Made by a program: the position numbers and the translations under genes. From contig CAUYUJ010018050.1 of assembly GCA_963575745.1 (NCBI GenBank), positions 23,501 to 87,500 of the forward strand: 64,000 bases of DNA. Reading direction: 5' to 3'. Below are positions 1-11,426 of the stretch, piece by piece; the first letter of the stretch is position 1; the number at the start of each line of letters is the position of its first letter. The notes under the pieces were generated by a model that was given only the letters and a program-made list of their open reading frames with translations, did no database searches and had not been told where the DNA came from. This DNA is from Prorocentrum cordatum. Lineage: Eukaryota; Sar; Dinophyceae; Prorocentrales; Prorocentraceae.

Positions 1-714
1 AACTTCTGCAACAACCTACAGAGGTTCCTGTCCAGGAATATGTTCCCAGGATACACGCTCAAGGACTTCATGATTGCATGCCAGTCGGAGCTGGACCAGT
101 ACCTCACTTGGATGTAGGGTCGCAAGTACGCACACAAACGTTATGAAGACGATGGGCTTGACAGGCCTCAGCAGTTCACTTTCGATACCGCGCTTACCAA
201 GTCTGAGATGAGGCGTCGGGAAGACTACTATGCATGGTGGCCTCGCGAAACGGGCGACCTCAACCAGAACCCGCTTAACAGGCCTATCCATTCGACCAAC
301 GGCATTCTGAACACGATCATCAAGAGCACTGGCGTCCTCTGGCACCACGACTCTCATCGTCCACTGGTGCCTTCAGAGCTGGCAACCTCGATGGGCTTCC
401 CAATCACGGCGGAGCACCAAGCCATCACTCTGTCCAATCATACCTTTTCTCGAGGTGTCCATGCTCCAGGTTGCCGCACTATCAGGTCGCAGACGACAGC
501 GATTGGCAATAGCATGCATGTGAATGCTGTGGGTGGTTGCACTCTGATGATCATCGCGCTGCTTCCGAACCTCGGCACCCACGCGCCAATCATGGAGTTT
601 TCGTCTTCATCGCCAGGATCGCCTCGCAACAGGAAGCCCAAGCGGCCCCCGGCCAGTGCCTTTTCTCAAGCGTTCCAGGTGCTGGTGAAGAGCAAGCGGG
701 TGAGGCGTGAGTAA
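1..714 (+). pseudogene. C-terminal part of a C5-DNA-methyltransferase-like protein, with in-frame stop
   Basis: The frame is open from the window edge except for a TAG at 115-117, and ends with TAA at 712-714. Near codon 120 it contains PLVPSELATSMGFP, which matches the C5-methyltransferase motif IX region (acidic residue followed by GFP). About 40 residues later SQTTAIGNSMHVNAVGG matches motif X (Q-x-x-x-GN-S/A). The catalytic PCQ motif would lie upstream, outside the window. C5 methyltransferases transfer a methyl group from S-adenosylmethionine to cytosine; in dinoflagellates such domains are known inside retrotransposons, so this may be a retroelement tail rather than a host gene. The part before the stop (about 38 codons) is also protein-like, so the stop looks like a disabling mutation, a short unspliced intron or a sequencing error. 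Family is fairly sure; functional state is not. Confidence 0.55.
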
Positions 715-1333
715 GGGCCAGCAGTCGTAGGTCGTAGGTGTATCGTAGGCACTCCAGGATCATGTGTTTTTGATTCCAGGGATTCCAGGGGTAACAGACA
801 CGATTGTTTTTAGAACACAACCGTTTCCTGACAGGTTATTTCGAAACCGTTTGCATGTCGGATGAGCCTAGCAAAAGCAAGGCAACCTAATTCCCATGTT
901 TAGTTCAGAGGTGTGCAACACATCTCGTAGGAGCTCGATCGCAGGGAGAGGTCGGAGCATAGCTTGAGAAGCCCACTGCCCGACAGTGAACATTAAAACT
1001 GTTGTCGCATCCCCATGTTCCCCCTTACTTAGCGTTGCTGCGGCGCACCTCTTGACTGAGAAGGACAACGTCCAAGGCGCGAAGGTGATCGCGCGTCGTT
1101 GCTCGCGACATGGGTCAAAGACAGCTCTTCTCCAGGGGTTGGCGATCCGGCGGGGGCGCCATGATGATCGCGCGTCGCGCAGCTAAGTGATGTGTGAGCT
1201 AGGTTGAGTTGGGGGATACTTGTTGAAGGTTCGTGGTCCGTTCTGGTGCTGGCAGCTGTTTTAGCTTACACCGTTTTAGTTTTGTTCTCCGGGCCTCCTA
1301 CTGTACATCAGCCCAGTCTTCCAGATGAGCGAA
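715..1333. other. Intergenic stretch, no gene seen
   Basis: Downstream of the methyltransferase-like stop I see no sustained coding frame, RNA gene or clear repeat. It includes a short repeated CCAGGGATTCCAGGG near 776-791 and ordinary mixed sequence up to the duplicated block. Confidence 0.5.
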
Positions 1334-2203
1334 GATGGTGCATCGCCGAGCCGCGGGAAGCGCTCATGTTCTCGATCCCGCTCGCCTCGTGGCCTTGGTG
1401 GCGACGCCTTGCAAACGAACTCCTCCTCCTCCTCCTGGGCCTTCTCCTCCTCCTCCTCCTCCTCCTCCTTCTCCTCTTCTCCTCCTCCTCCTCCTCTCCT
1501 CGTCCTGTGTCCTGTCCCACATGTTTGTAGCATGCCCCCTAGGTGGTGAGGCCAGGGCAAGCTCGGCCGATGGCATCTTGTGGGTGGGTGTGGGGGATCT
1601 TGGATCTTGGGTTGTCTTGGCTTGGCCTGGGTTGGGTGTCTTGTTTTTGTTAGTTGGTCGTGTGGGTCCTTCTTGTTTGTGGTATGGTGGTGATTCTTGG
1701 TGTTGTAGTGTATTGTGTTGCCTGTTTTTTAGTAGGGATCTTTGTGTTGTTTTTTTTTCTTTTTTGTAGTTTTTTTTTTTGATTTTTTGTGTTGTTTTTG
1801 TTTTATCTTGTTTTTGTAGCTCTAGTCAGATTTCGCCATGGTCTTCGTCTGTCCCGTCGCAAGGGTACAAGAAGTAGCTCGAAGAGACTTCCAATGGGGC
1901 GAGATGGTGCATCGCCGAGCCGCGGGAAGCGCTCATGTTCTCGATCCCGCTCGCCTCGTGGCCTTGGTGGCGACGCCTTGCAAACGAACTCCTCCTCCTC
2001 CTGGTCCTTCCTCCTCCTCCTCCTCCTTCTCCTCTTCCCCCCATCCTCCTCCTCTCCTCGTCCTGTGTCCTGTCCCACATTTTTGTAGCATGCTCCCTAG
2101 GTGGTGAGGCCAGGGCAAGCTCGGCCGATGGCATCTTGAGCGCTAGTCAGATTATCGCCATGGTCTCGTCTGATCCCGGCGCAGGGGACAAGAAGGAGCT
2201 CGA
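1334..2203 (+). repeat. Tandem duplication of the 5' end of the downstream gene
   Basis: Block A (1334-1880) and block B (1903-2203) share a near-identical segment from GATGGTGCATCGCC through a CTC-rich tract to GGCATCTTG (1334-1580 and 1903-2138). Both then share CTAGTCAGATT..TCGCCATGGTCT and about 40 further bases (1823-1880 and 2144-2203). In block A the two shared parts are separated by about 240 bases of G/T-rich sequence that starts GTGGGTGGG and ends in a long T tract plus TAG; in block B they are almost adjacent. Block A is no longer coding after its ATG, whereas block B leads into the intact gene, so A is a broken duplicate of the gene start. Confidence 0.75.
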
Positions 2204-5200
2204 GTCGTTCCTGAAGGATGCTGGGTCCCCCTACGACCGCTTCGACAACGCAGTGGAGTCGGTCACGATCCGCTACCCGACGGCCAAGGGCGCCGTCTTG
2301 AACAGGAAGCTGCGCGAGACCTACGGCCGCCCTGGACAATATAATCTGCCGTTCTTCCTCCCAAGTGGCAAACGGATGCTGTGGAGGCATCCGCTGAATG
2401 ATAGGAGCGAGAAAGATACTAGAGACACGTATTGCGAGGACATCAAGCGAGACGGCGTCATCGAGGGCGGCAGGTCCGAGTGCATTGCGATCATCAAGGT
2501 CGTGAACAACGAACCTCGGGCTTACTTCCTAGCAGGGGCGACTCTGATGGAAGCAGCATATCAAGCTTTCGAAGAGGCCCCTGACAATGTGCAGGTGCAG
2601 TTTACGAAATCTATGGGGATGCCCAATGTGTGTATATTCGACAGCAGGACGCCTGACGACGTCTCTCGCCACTACATTGACCTGCAGAACGAAAGGAATC
2701 GCCAGGGGAATTGTCGCGGTCACATCGAGATGTACAATGACGCGCAGATGATTTCAAAGAACTGGGAAGCCAAATGCAAACAGGAGGCTCAGGAGCGAAA
2801 GAAGCAGAAGAAGGAGCAGCAGGAGAAGAAGGAGAACATCGAGGCAGTCACAGGTGACGACGATAATAAGAAGAAAGTACCTTCAGTCGAAACCCGATAC
2901 CGCTTGTACGTCACCCAGACTTACCCGTTGAAGTTTCCGAAGTACGAGCCTTACTGCGACGCGAAGGAGGGTATAAAGAAGATGAAGACAATGGGTGTGT
3001 GGGACGACTACAAGACCTACTGCCGCACGTTCTGCAAATATACAGATCAAGGCTTCCACGGCCGAAAAGTCTTGTTTATCAACAATGAGGTGTGCAAGCT
3101 TCTGATAGACCATGAATCGTTATGGTCAGCGTGTCTGCCTCTTCTGAAGTTGGCTGTCCCGACGACTGATGGCAAGCCGTGGCTTCTGCGTGACGCTGCC
3201 CATGCAAAGGTCCTGCCGTGCCGCCTGCTCCCATTGAGAGAGACGAATGCGTTCCAGCTCAGCATTGCCCCCTCCCAGCAGACGAACAGCGCAGTGTTTG
3301 CGACGAGGAAGCAGGAGAATGCAGATAACCAAAAGAAGAGGGCCAAGTCTAAGCAGCCCCAGGCATCAGAGCAGAGATCAGCGACGGTCATGGACAAGGA
3401 CGGCGGCGTCAGGACTGCGTTCTTGCTGGATGATATGCTCACGTCAATCAAAGTAGGCATCCAGGGAGTCAAAGCACCAGACGAGGAGTTCGTCGACAAA
3501 GCTTTGGAGTGGTGCTTGACATTCGCACTCAGTGATAAGACCCAGGGGATCGTTCTTGATATCGGCAAGGCCCCAACTACCAAGCATAAGAGGTTCACGT
3601 CATGGACTGCGCTACGAAAAGTGATAAAGAAGAAACTTGTCGATCACCACTCTGGCTATGAACGCGACGGCGACAAAGCTGAGGCTGAGGAAGATCCAGA
3701 TTTACAAGGTGATGAAGATGCAGATGTCGAACAAGAAGAAGCCGAGCTTCCCGTCCAAGGTGGAGATGACAGCGGATCGACTCTCAATGTGGTCGGGGTC
3801 CTTCAGAAATTCCCACGGGTAGCAAGTCGGACGGCGGTCTTCTTGAAGGAGAATCCACCAAAAGGGGCGATCCAGATGGCTTTGAAATCGCACGATGCCC
3901 TTAACCGTATCAGAGTGTTCCTTTGGAGGGAGATGCCGCATAAGCTTTCTGTAAGGTCTGAAAGTGCTGAATCCGCCATGGCGGACATCATCGTGCCCAC
4001 GCTGCAGTTGAAGATCTTCGAGGAGGTACCTCCAGAGACGATCCAGCTCGCGCGCAATGTCTACAGAGAGGTCGGAAGAGAGGATTGGAGGAGGCCCGAC
4101 TGGTACAAGTCTTTCGGCCCGAAGGCATCCGGGCTCAAGGATCTGTGGGATGACTGCGAACGCCTTGAGGCGCACCCGCAGTTCCGAACCCTGTGCATGA
4201 AGCACTGCATGACGGAGTTGCTTGAGCTCGTAGCGGACAAGGAGTTCAATATCACTGATTTTGAAGATTTTGCATCGTACACCGAGTCACTTATCAATAT
4301 TTGCAGGTGCGGTGAGAAGTTCTTGACGACGAGCCTGGCAGACATCGCCGTTTTGGACGCAAACAAGAACAAAGCCGATGATTGGATACAATTCTGGACT
4401 CGAGTCTTGAAGAAGGGTACTCAGCCCAGTTCTGGCCATATGCAAAGACGCGACGATCATGAGTGGGAGGAGCTGCAGAAACAGTGGACCTCATCAATTA
4501 GCAGGCAGAAGGTCGAGGAACTTCGCGAGCTATTATCGGCCCAGCGTGGCGTACCACTGGAAGATCTCAAGAGGACTCTGAAGGACAATATCGTGAAGGA
4601 GCTCGTCGCAGACAAGCTGGTATGCGAGAAGAGGGCAGAGGACAACTTGGCTAACGAGTGGGGGAAGTTGAAGAACGGCGCCCCCGAGTCGCTGACTAAT
4701 GGCGTGGACGCGGACGGCGTGGACGTGCCCTTGGAGGGCCAGGCTCCAGATGATGGAGGCGACGGCGGCGACGCTGGCGACGCCAACATGATCAAGTTCA
4801 ACACGCAGCTGGACTCACACGTGCTGGCTCAATGGAACGCTGGAGTCTATGCAAGCATTGTTCAGTCTTGGATGCTCTGTCAACTTACATCAGGTGAATA
4901 CAGTGACAAGGGGTTGGACAACATCGTCTACAAGATGCCTGTCAAGACTGACGCCATGGGAAAGCCGATCACGCGTTTGTATTGCCGCCCTGAAGGGGCC
5001 GACGCGGTGAAGTTCTTCTTCATGGGGCGGGTCTCCGCAAGTATGAATGGCCAGTCTCTTGGATCCAAGATCTTCGTTGACGCAGGGCCTGTCGATCACT
5101 GCCAGACTCATCGCTACTTCGTCATGCCAGTGCAATCGACCATCGTCCCCAACACCCCGACGCCAGCCTGTGCATGGATGGTTCGAGCCGTGGGGGCGCC

Positions 5201-6039
5201 GACTGATGACGACGCAGATGAGAACACGAAGGCCAAGGAGGATCCTCCTACAATGAAGTTCGAGTACGTGGACGTTACATTGAACGACTGCTGCAATGGG
5301 AGCAAGAAGATCCCCGACATCAGCGTGACCTTGACCTACCTGGTCATCGATCGCAGCTTCTATGCGGATCCTGACGGCAACGAGGAGTTCGAGCTGAAGC
5401 GCCCGTGCTTACCCTGCGAGGTGGTCCTCCTCCTCCTCCTTCCTCCTCCTCCTTCTCCTCCTCCTCCCCCCTACCTGATTACCTACCAGGCCACCCCAAC
5501 CCAACCCGAAGACCCGAATTTCGGGTTGGGGGGGGTATGGGCTCCATATGTGTTTTTTCGATGTTCCCGGACCCCCCCCCCCCACTAGAAATCGATGGTA
5601 AATCTGAGCCTTCGGGTTGGGTTGGGGTGGTTTGGCGGGTGGTGACTACCAGCGGCAATGCAGGGCGCCGACAGGCGATCTTCCCAGGCCCGTGCCGTGC
5701 CCGGTGCCCCGCGCATCGAAGCCGAACTGCTGCCGAGGGGCCGAGGTCGCTCGCTCGCTCGCCCCTCCTCCCTCCTCCTCCTCCTCCTCCTCCTCCTGCT
5801 CCCTTCTCCTCCTCGATCCTACCTTCCCCTCTACCTTCTCCTCCTACCTTCTCCTCTTCCTCCTCCGCCCTCCTCCTCAAACCTCGCCCCTCAAAAACTC
5901 ATCTTCTAAACCCTCTCTCTGACAGGTGGCGGCGAACAAGCTGAAGCTCGAGCGCAAGCGGGAGCGGGAGAGGAAGGCCGCGCTCGAGAACTCGGAGGAG
6001 GGCATCCTGCGCAAAATCGGCAGGCACCTTCTGAAGTAG
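2160..6039 (+). CDS. Two-exon gene for an unrecognised protein of about 1,124 aa
   Basis: Exon 1 is 2160-5420 (1,087 codons) and exon 2 is 5926-6039 (37 codons plus TAG). I place the start at the ATG at 2160, context GCCATGG, because a duplicate of this gene 5' end upstream treats everything before it as untranslated or intronic. The open frame itself reaches back to 1935. Exon 1 ends in GAG just before GTGG; exon 2 follows CTGACAG; both junctions are phase 0. The protein has a basic-acidic coiled coil near residues 200-235 (KQEAQERKKQKKEQQEKK), an acidic stretch near 505-535, a Gly/Asp linker near 860-880, and a very basic helical tail (KLKLERKRERERK) supplied by exon 2. A segment near residues 120-135 (YFLAGATLMEAA) faintly recalls a ParB-type nucleotide-binding fold, but I do not rely on it. 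Function is unknown. Coding status is strong: a 3.3-kb frame with balanced composition. Confidence 0.8.
5421..5925 (+). other. Intron of the 2160-6039 gene, with a foldback element
   Basis: The intron starts GTGGTCC and ends CTCTGACAG. The six bases AGGTGG occur across both splice junctions, so the exact cut is ambiguous by shift. It contains two CTC-rich tracts (5424-5465 and 5765-5880) around a 140-bp inverted-repeat element. Confidence 0.7.
5491..5630. mobile_element. MITE-like or introner-like element with 21-bp terminal inverted repeats
   Basis: Bases 5491-5511 (CCACCCCAACCCAACCCGAA plus G) are the exact reverse complement of 5610-5630. Weaker complementarity continues outward for about 15 bases. 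The element has no coding capacity. Its position within an intron bounded by a direct repeat fits the introner elements described from dinoflagellates, but I see no second copy in the window. Confidence 0.6.
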
Positions 6040-7403
6040 GCCCCAGAGGTGGGGCCCAGCACCTGCGCCCGTGCACGACGCGAGTGGAGGAGTAGGAGGA
6101 GGAGTAGGAGGAGGAGAAGGGGAGGAGAAGAAGGAGATAGGTAGAAGAAGAGAAGGAGGAAGTGTGCATGTGCGTCATGTGCGTAGGTGCGCTCACAGTC
6201 TCACAGTGTGCGCGCTTCGTATTGCGGTCAATTTGATGCCGTTGCAATTGACCGCGCGCTCGGGAGAGGCGCGAGGCCTCGCATGCTGAAACAGATCTTG
6301 CGGCGAACGAACGCCGCGTGTACGCCAGCGTTGGAGCGAGATCATCCATCTCAATCCTCCTCCTCCTCCTCCTCCTCCTCCTCCTCTTCCTCCTCTTCTT
6401 CCTCCTCCTCCTCCTCCTCCTCCCCCTCCTCCTCCTCCTCCTCCTCCTCCTCCTCCGATCGTCGACCGTCGTTGGGTCGCTGGCGCCGTCGACTTGCGGG
6501 CGGTTCTTGCCGCCGGAGGCCGGAGGATGAGGATCGGGGGTGGACAGAACCCCCAACAGTGACGCGTCAATTAGTGAATTGTCCGTTTTCGGTTCTCGAG
6601 AGGGCACCGTGGCCGTTATTTTCCAGGCTTGCGCCCGCCAGGTTTGGGCCCCAGGTCGTTTTCACTAAACCGCGTTTTACTAAATGGGGGTCTGTCCATC
6701 CCCGAGAGGATGAGGGTGGGGAAAAGGAGGAGGAGGAGGAGGAGGAGGAGGAGGATGAGGAAAAGAAGAGCGAGGAGGAGGAGGAGGAAGAGGAGGATGA
6801 GGAAAAGAAGAGCGAAGAGGATGAGGAATAGAAAAGCGAAGAGGAGGAGGAGGAAGAGGAGGAGGGGGGGGAGGAAGAGGAGGAGGAGGAGGAGGAACAG
6901 AAGAGTGAAGAGTAGAAACACGACGGCTGGGCTAACGCCTGCTCCTCCTCACCCGCCTCCCAGGAAGGGGGGGGGGAACGCTCGCCGCGCCGCTGGCCGT
7001 TCGCCACTACTGGGAAGGCCGCGACGCACGAGGCGCGATTATTTGCTCTCTCTGCGCTCCCCTCGTCAGATGTCCGCGCCCATTCTCGGTGCCCCGTCGT
7101 TTTTTTTTTTTTTTTTTTTTTTGCCACTTGGCCTCGGGGCCCGGGGAATTTCGCGAACTCTGATCGCGGCCCCCGGGGTGGCCCCTTCAAAAAAACGAAA
7201 ATCACCCCGCCCAGCAACAGGAAAACACAACGAGGTTGCGTTTACAAGTATGACCCCTCCAAAAAAGGAAAGGAAACGTTACTCGGCCATTGGAAATCAA
7301 CAAAGAAAAACACTACAGCTGAATACAAGCAAAAACAAAAAAAGAAAACGGCGCAGCGCAACAAGGAGATCTTCTCTCCTTCTGAGGCCCCAACGCTAGG
7401 CTA
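6040..7403. repeat. Gene-free, low-complexity region between converging genes
   Basis: It holds a CTC tract (6354-6455), a GAG-rich tract (6720-6905), a poly-T run (7100-7122) and an A-rich stretch (7190-7345). A 170-bp inverted-repeat element (6535-6704) is listed separately. Long frames here are products of trinucleotide repeats and I do not treat them as genes. Confidence 0.6.
6535..6704. mobile_element. Imperfect foldback (MITE-like) element, 170 bp
   Basis: CGGGGGTGGACAGAACCCCC at 6535-6554 pairs with GGGGGTCTGTCCATCCCCG at 6686-6704, with one unpaired base. Inside it, AGT-CGCG-TAGTGAA on the left is mirrored by TTCACTA-CGCG-ACT on the right. No coding sequence is present. The assignment rests only on the inverted repeat. 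Confidence 0.4.
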
Positions 7404-8166
7404 TCAAAAAACGCGGAAAAAAAACACCCTCGAAGCGGCCACTTTCTGACGAAATTTCTCAACGTGTATGCGCGTACTCAACTCTGTCCACTCGTCCCAC
7501 TTGACGTACATAACCCCTACCAGAATCGCGTTGGTTGCGTACTTGAACGCGGCCTTCAGGCCAGCCGACCCGCCTCCCTCGAGGAAGGCCATGCGACCGA
7601 GGGAGATGTACTCCCCGTCCTTCATCTCGGTCTTCTCGAACGTTTCCTCTTTTCTCTTTTTCCCAGCGCGCCTTATGCTTTTTGTGCAACTTCTTGCACC
7701 ACTTTGCTCGGGAGTCACGGCTTTCTGCCCGCCCATGGCATTTCGCATAATTCCTTCTCAGCTTACCTGACGCCGCAATTGCCCGCGCCCATCGCGAGCC
7801 GATCGCATTCCCTGCCGTCGTCTGCGTAGTGAAATAATAATTATTAAGGGCCAATTCTTCGAAGAGGGCTTTGTCCCTCGCGGCGTCCTCGGGGAGCGGG
7901 TCATCCTTTTCGATTTCTTTTGCAGCCTTCGCATCTTCCTTCCTCAGCTTTTGCACCTTGCCCACCAGGTCGCCGTTGAAGAACTGAGTGGGGACCTGAC
8001 TCATGCGCCCCATAGATTGCTCTTCAGTGCCCTTGAAGAGCGCGTCTTGGTTCATCGCGTCCAGCTCTTGATGAAGCTCGGTCAGCAGAGATTCCTTGTC
8101 GTTCGGCGCGTGGCCTTCGACGACGCGAACGTCTCCGCGACGCAGTGCCCCCTCCGCGCCGATATC

Positions 8167-8170
<4 letters not shown>
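7404..8170 (-). pseudogene. Last exon of the minus-strand gene, broken by a frameshift near 7660
   Basis: From about 8170 the frame reads DIGAEGALRRGDVRVVEGHA and runs to KKLHKKHKARWEKEKR. The same protein appears to continue in another frame as KRKEETFEKTEMKDGEYISL, then GLKAAFKYATNAILVGVMYV, to a TGA at 7404-7406. The switch falls in an A/G-rich run near 7660. The segment NYYFTTQTTAGNAIGSRWAR resembles, from general memory, a repeated family of unknown dinoflagellate proteins; I cannot name it. Confidence 0.55.
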
Positions 8171-8204
<34 letters not shown>

Positions 8205-8228
8205 TTTTTTTTTTTTTTTTTTTTCTCT

Positions 8229-8264
<36 letters not shown>

Positions 8265-8440
8265 GATCGGCTCAGAGGGCGGCTCTCGTCTCTCTCTCTC
8301 AGGGTCGTCTCTCATCTCTCTACTCTCTCCTCTCTCTCTCGATCTCTCTCTCTCTTCTCTTCTCCTCTCTCTCAACTCTCTCGTCTCTCTCATCTCTCTC
8401 TCTCTCTTCTCTCTCTCTCTCTTCTCTCCCTCTTCCTTTC
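8169..8440. repeat. Poly-T tract followed by a CT microsatellite (intron)
   Basis: About 55 T residues with one A (8169-8224) run into about 200 bases of CT repeats. It lies between two protein-like segments of the minus-strand gene. Read on that strand it is a purine-rich intron. Confidence 0.75.
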
Positions 8441-9417
8441 CTCTGGGCCCGCGGCCGCAGCTTGCCTTCCGCGGCGCTGCATCACGTTCGCAAAGCACGT
8501 GTCTGGGTAGGTGTCATGTTTGGCGCGACGTCTGGGGTCCCTTTCGCACACCCGTGGCCAGCCAGCTCCTGGGGCACCTCCTGTGGGGGGATGGGCGGGG
8601 GGGCGGGGCGCGCGGAGCAGAGTGCGGGTCGAGGAAGAGGAGGGGGGCGCACCGCCGAATCGCAAGCAAAACAAAGTAAGATGCCGATGCCCATAATCTC
8701 GGGAGGGGGCCTCGAAGCTCGCAATCAAATGTGAAGGGCGATGAGGAATAAACATAACAGAGGGGAACAGCGGCAGCAGCGCTAGATGTGGGCGGGGCAG
8801 AGGCTCGAGGAGGATCAGGGGCAGCAGCAGCGGCGCTGGATCTCGGATTCGAGCTCCATATTTCCAGCTGCCGCAGGGGTCGGGGCTGCGCTGTCCGTGG
8901 CCGTAGGGCTCGGGGCCGCGCTGCCCGCGGGTGCTGTCGTGGATCTCTGCGCCGTCGTCGCTGGAGTCGCCGTCCCTGCCGAATGCGGCGTCGCCGCAGC
9001 AGCCTGCGGCGCGAACCCTATTTCGGCGCTATACATTTCCCCCCGCTGCTGACTCTCACCGCTTCTCCCCTCTATCCCTTCATCCATCAACCCCCTGTGA
9101 TCCTCGACCCCCCTGGCTTTCTGGCGGCAGCCTCTTGACCGCGCACTTCGGCCGTCTTCTGCATATTTTTCTTCTTCTTATTCTTATTCTTCTTGCCCTC
9201 TTCATTGTCTTCGCCTTCTTTGGGTTCGCCTTCTCTCTCCTTCCTTCTTTTCTTCTTCCTTCCTCTCGTCGCCGTCTGGGGCCTCCTTGCGCCTTCTCCT
9301 ACGCCTCTTCTTTTTTCCTTCCCCATTCGCATCGCTCCCTTCCTCATTGGACTCACCGGCCTTGCCCTTGGAGGTATCATCAGGGATGCGACCTCCTCCC
9401 AGGCCCCCCCCCCCCAC

Positions 9418-9722
9418 CGTGCATATGCGCCAGAAGCAGCGCATCCGACAAGCTGTCCTCAGATCCCCTGAGTTTCCAGTTTCGTTTCTTCGGTGGCTCG
9501 GGGTCGCGAGCTGGCGGCGGGGCGCCGTCGCGCGCGAACCTCTCTGGGTCTTCACCCTCGCGTGCGTTGGCCTTTCTCTTCGCCTGAATCCATCCGATCG
9601 GGGCCGCGACAGGCGAAGGCTGGTGGCCATCACTCGGGGCCTCGCCATCTTTCGGCTTCTCGGGCGAGTCTTCCACCTCCAGCACCACTGTTTCCTTTTC
9701 TTGCTCCTGCGCCGCTGGACCC
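9418..9722 (-). CDS. Exon of the minus-strand gene, Pro/Glu-rich
   Basis: The frame reads QEQEKETVVLEVEDSPEKPK and later PVAAPIGWIQAKRKANAREG, RNWKLRGSEDSLSDALLL. It ends near CATATGCACG before GTGGGGG. The next exon downstream on this strand begins with DDTSKGKAGESNEEG near 9390. The composition resembles an intrinsically disordered linker. Confidence 0.5.
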
Positions 9723-10385
9723 CGCTCTCTCGCCACTCCGCTCTCCCATCTTCCCCACCCCTATCGTTTTCCTTGCCTTTCCAGCAATCCACCTCGCATC
9801 CCCCCCCCCCCACCTCGCCCGCGCTGCCGCCCGAACCCGCAAACTGGTGACAAGGGAGAGGTGCAACGCGGAGGGTGGGCCGTCCTCTTCTTCTTGAATG
9901 CGCTGCGCCATCGCGAAGTCGTCCATCTCCATCGCCATATTCTGCGACGCCCTCACATGCTCCTCGAGCATATCTGGTGGGACGTCGGCCAGGGTCAAGA
10001 ACCCTTGATGCTGGGATTCCTGCTGGGTCTGGGAGCCCTCGGGAGCCACCTCGCCGTCCGCCAGCGTCCTCCCTTCTGGGGGGCGCTTCTTCCGCCAACG
10101 CGCCGCTGGCGTCCTGGTGGATTCGTCTCATTCTCACGCCTATCCTCGTTCTCCGCTGTGTCACCCTACCTCTTGCCATGCCCCTTCCTCCACCTCCCGA
10201 TTTTCTTCGTCTAGTCGTCGTCATCCGTGCGTTGCCATCTTCTCTGTCCTTATCACATCCGATTGCACTTTTACCTGATCCCCCGCGTCCTAGAACGCTC
10301 TCGCGCGCGGCTCCCTGCAGGCGCCAGGAGCGCGCCCGATTGCCAAACCGTTGCTGGAATCTTAAGGCGGCGAGGCGGCGGGCGT

Positions 10386-10386
10386 A

Positions 10387-10430
<44 letters not shown>
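10386..10430. repeat. ACG trinucleotide microsatellite
   Basis: About 15 uninterrupted ACG units, in an intron of the minus-strand gene. Confidence 0.85.
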
Positions 10431-10431
<1 letters not shown>

Positions 10432-11028
10432 CAAGAGGACGGCGAATAGTGAAACGGGGGGTGGAAACGGGCGTGGGCAACAAGAGACGTGGGCGTGGGG
10501 ATTAAGAGGTGCGAGACCGATTGCCCTCGATCGCCGTCGCCCGACGTCTCCTGCAGAGACGCGGGCGCCCGAAGTCGAGCGCCGAATCAATATCCAAGCT
10601 CGCGCGCGGCATCGAAGGATTGAGTTCCTTGGAGAAGCTCCAGGCCACTGAAAGCTGCCCCCCTCCCCAAAAACCAGTACGCGGGCGAAATCCTGGATGG
10701 GGGGCGATGCAGCCTGTCGCCTATCAAAGGACTCTCGATCGCTATTCTACTTCGCTGCCCTCCCGAGCGCCGCCCCCTATCACTCACTCGAGCTTTATAT
10801 TTGTCGGTATCTTTCTCTTTGTCTTTCTTGTTGTCTTCATCTTTGTCTTTATATTTGTCTTTATCTTTGTCTTATCCAGCTTCGATCTTGGTCTTTACCT
10901 GCCGGCCCTCGCGACGACGACAGGGGGGGCGACGATCAGGACGACGACGCTTCCCTACCGCAAGATAGCACCCCTAACGCACAATATCTCAGATGCTACG
11001 GCAGTGCCCCACCCCTCCCATTCCTCAC

Positions 11029-11395
11029 GTAAGACAATCATTGCCGAACTCTAAATCCATCATCTTCTGGCAGTCGCTCGCGCTTCCCTTGTCAGGCGAA
11101 GGTTTATCATCGTGCTTGCCCCTCTTCCCCCCAGGTGTCTGTGGCTTCACAACAGCTGCCTCTGTCTTCTGCTTCGTCTTCTTCTTCTTCTTCTTAAGGC
11201 TTTCAGGCGTCTTCTTTTTCTTCTGTATCTTTATCTTTTTCTTCCTATCGGTGTCTTCAGACTTCTGCTTTTCCAGCTGTTTTTTTTTTTTTTGCGCCGT
11301 AGCCTCGCCCTCCTCGTTCTCCTCCTCCCCCTCTTCTCTCGTCGTGGCGTCGTCGCCATTCTCTTCTTCATCTTTCGCTTGCACCTCGCCCTCAG

Positions 11396-11426
<31 letters not shown>

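Noticed and set aside
5479-5922. Ser/Leu/Pro-rich frames in the intron of the first gene
   Set aside because: They come from CTC trinucleotide tracts. The phase-0 GT-AG intron joining two convincing exons explains the region.
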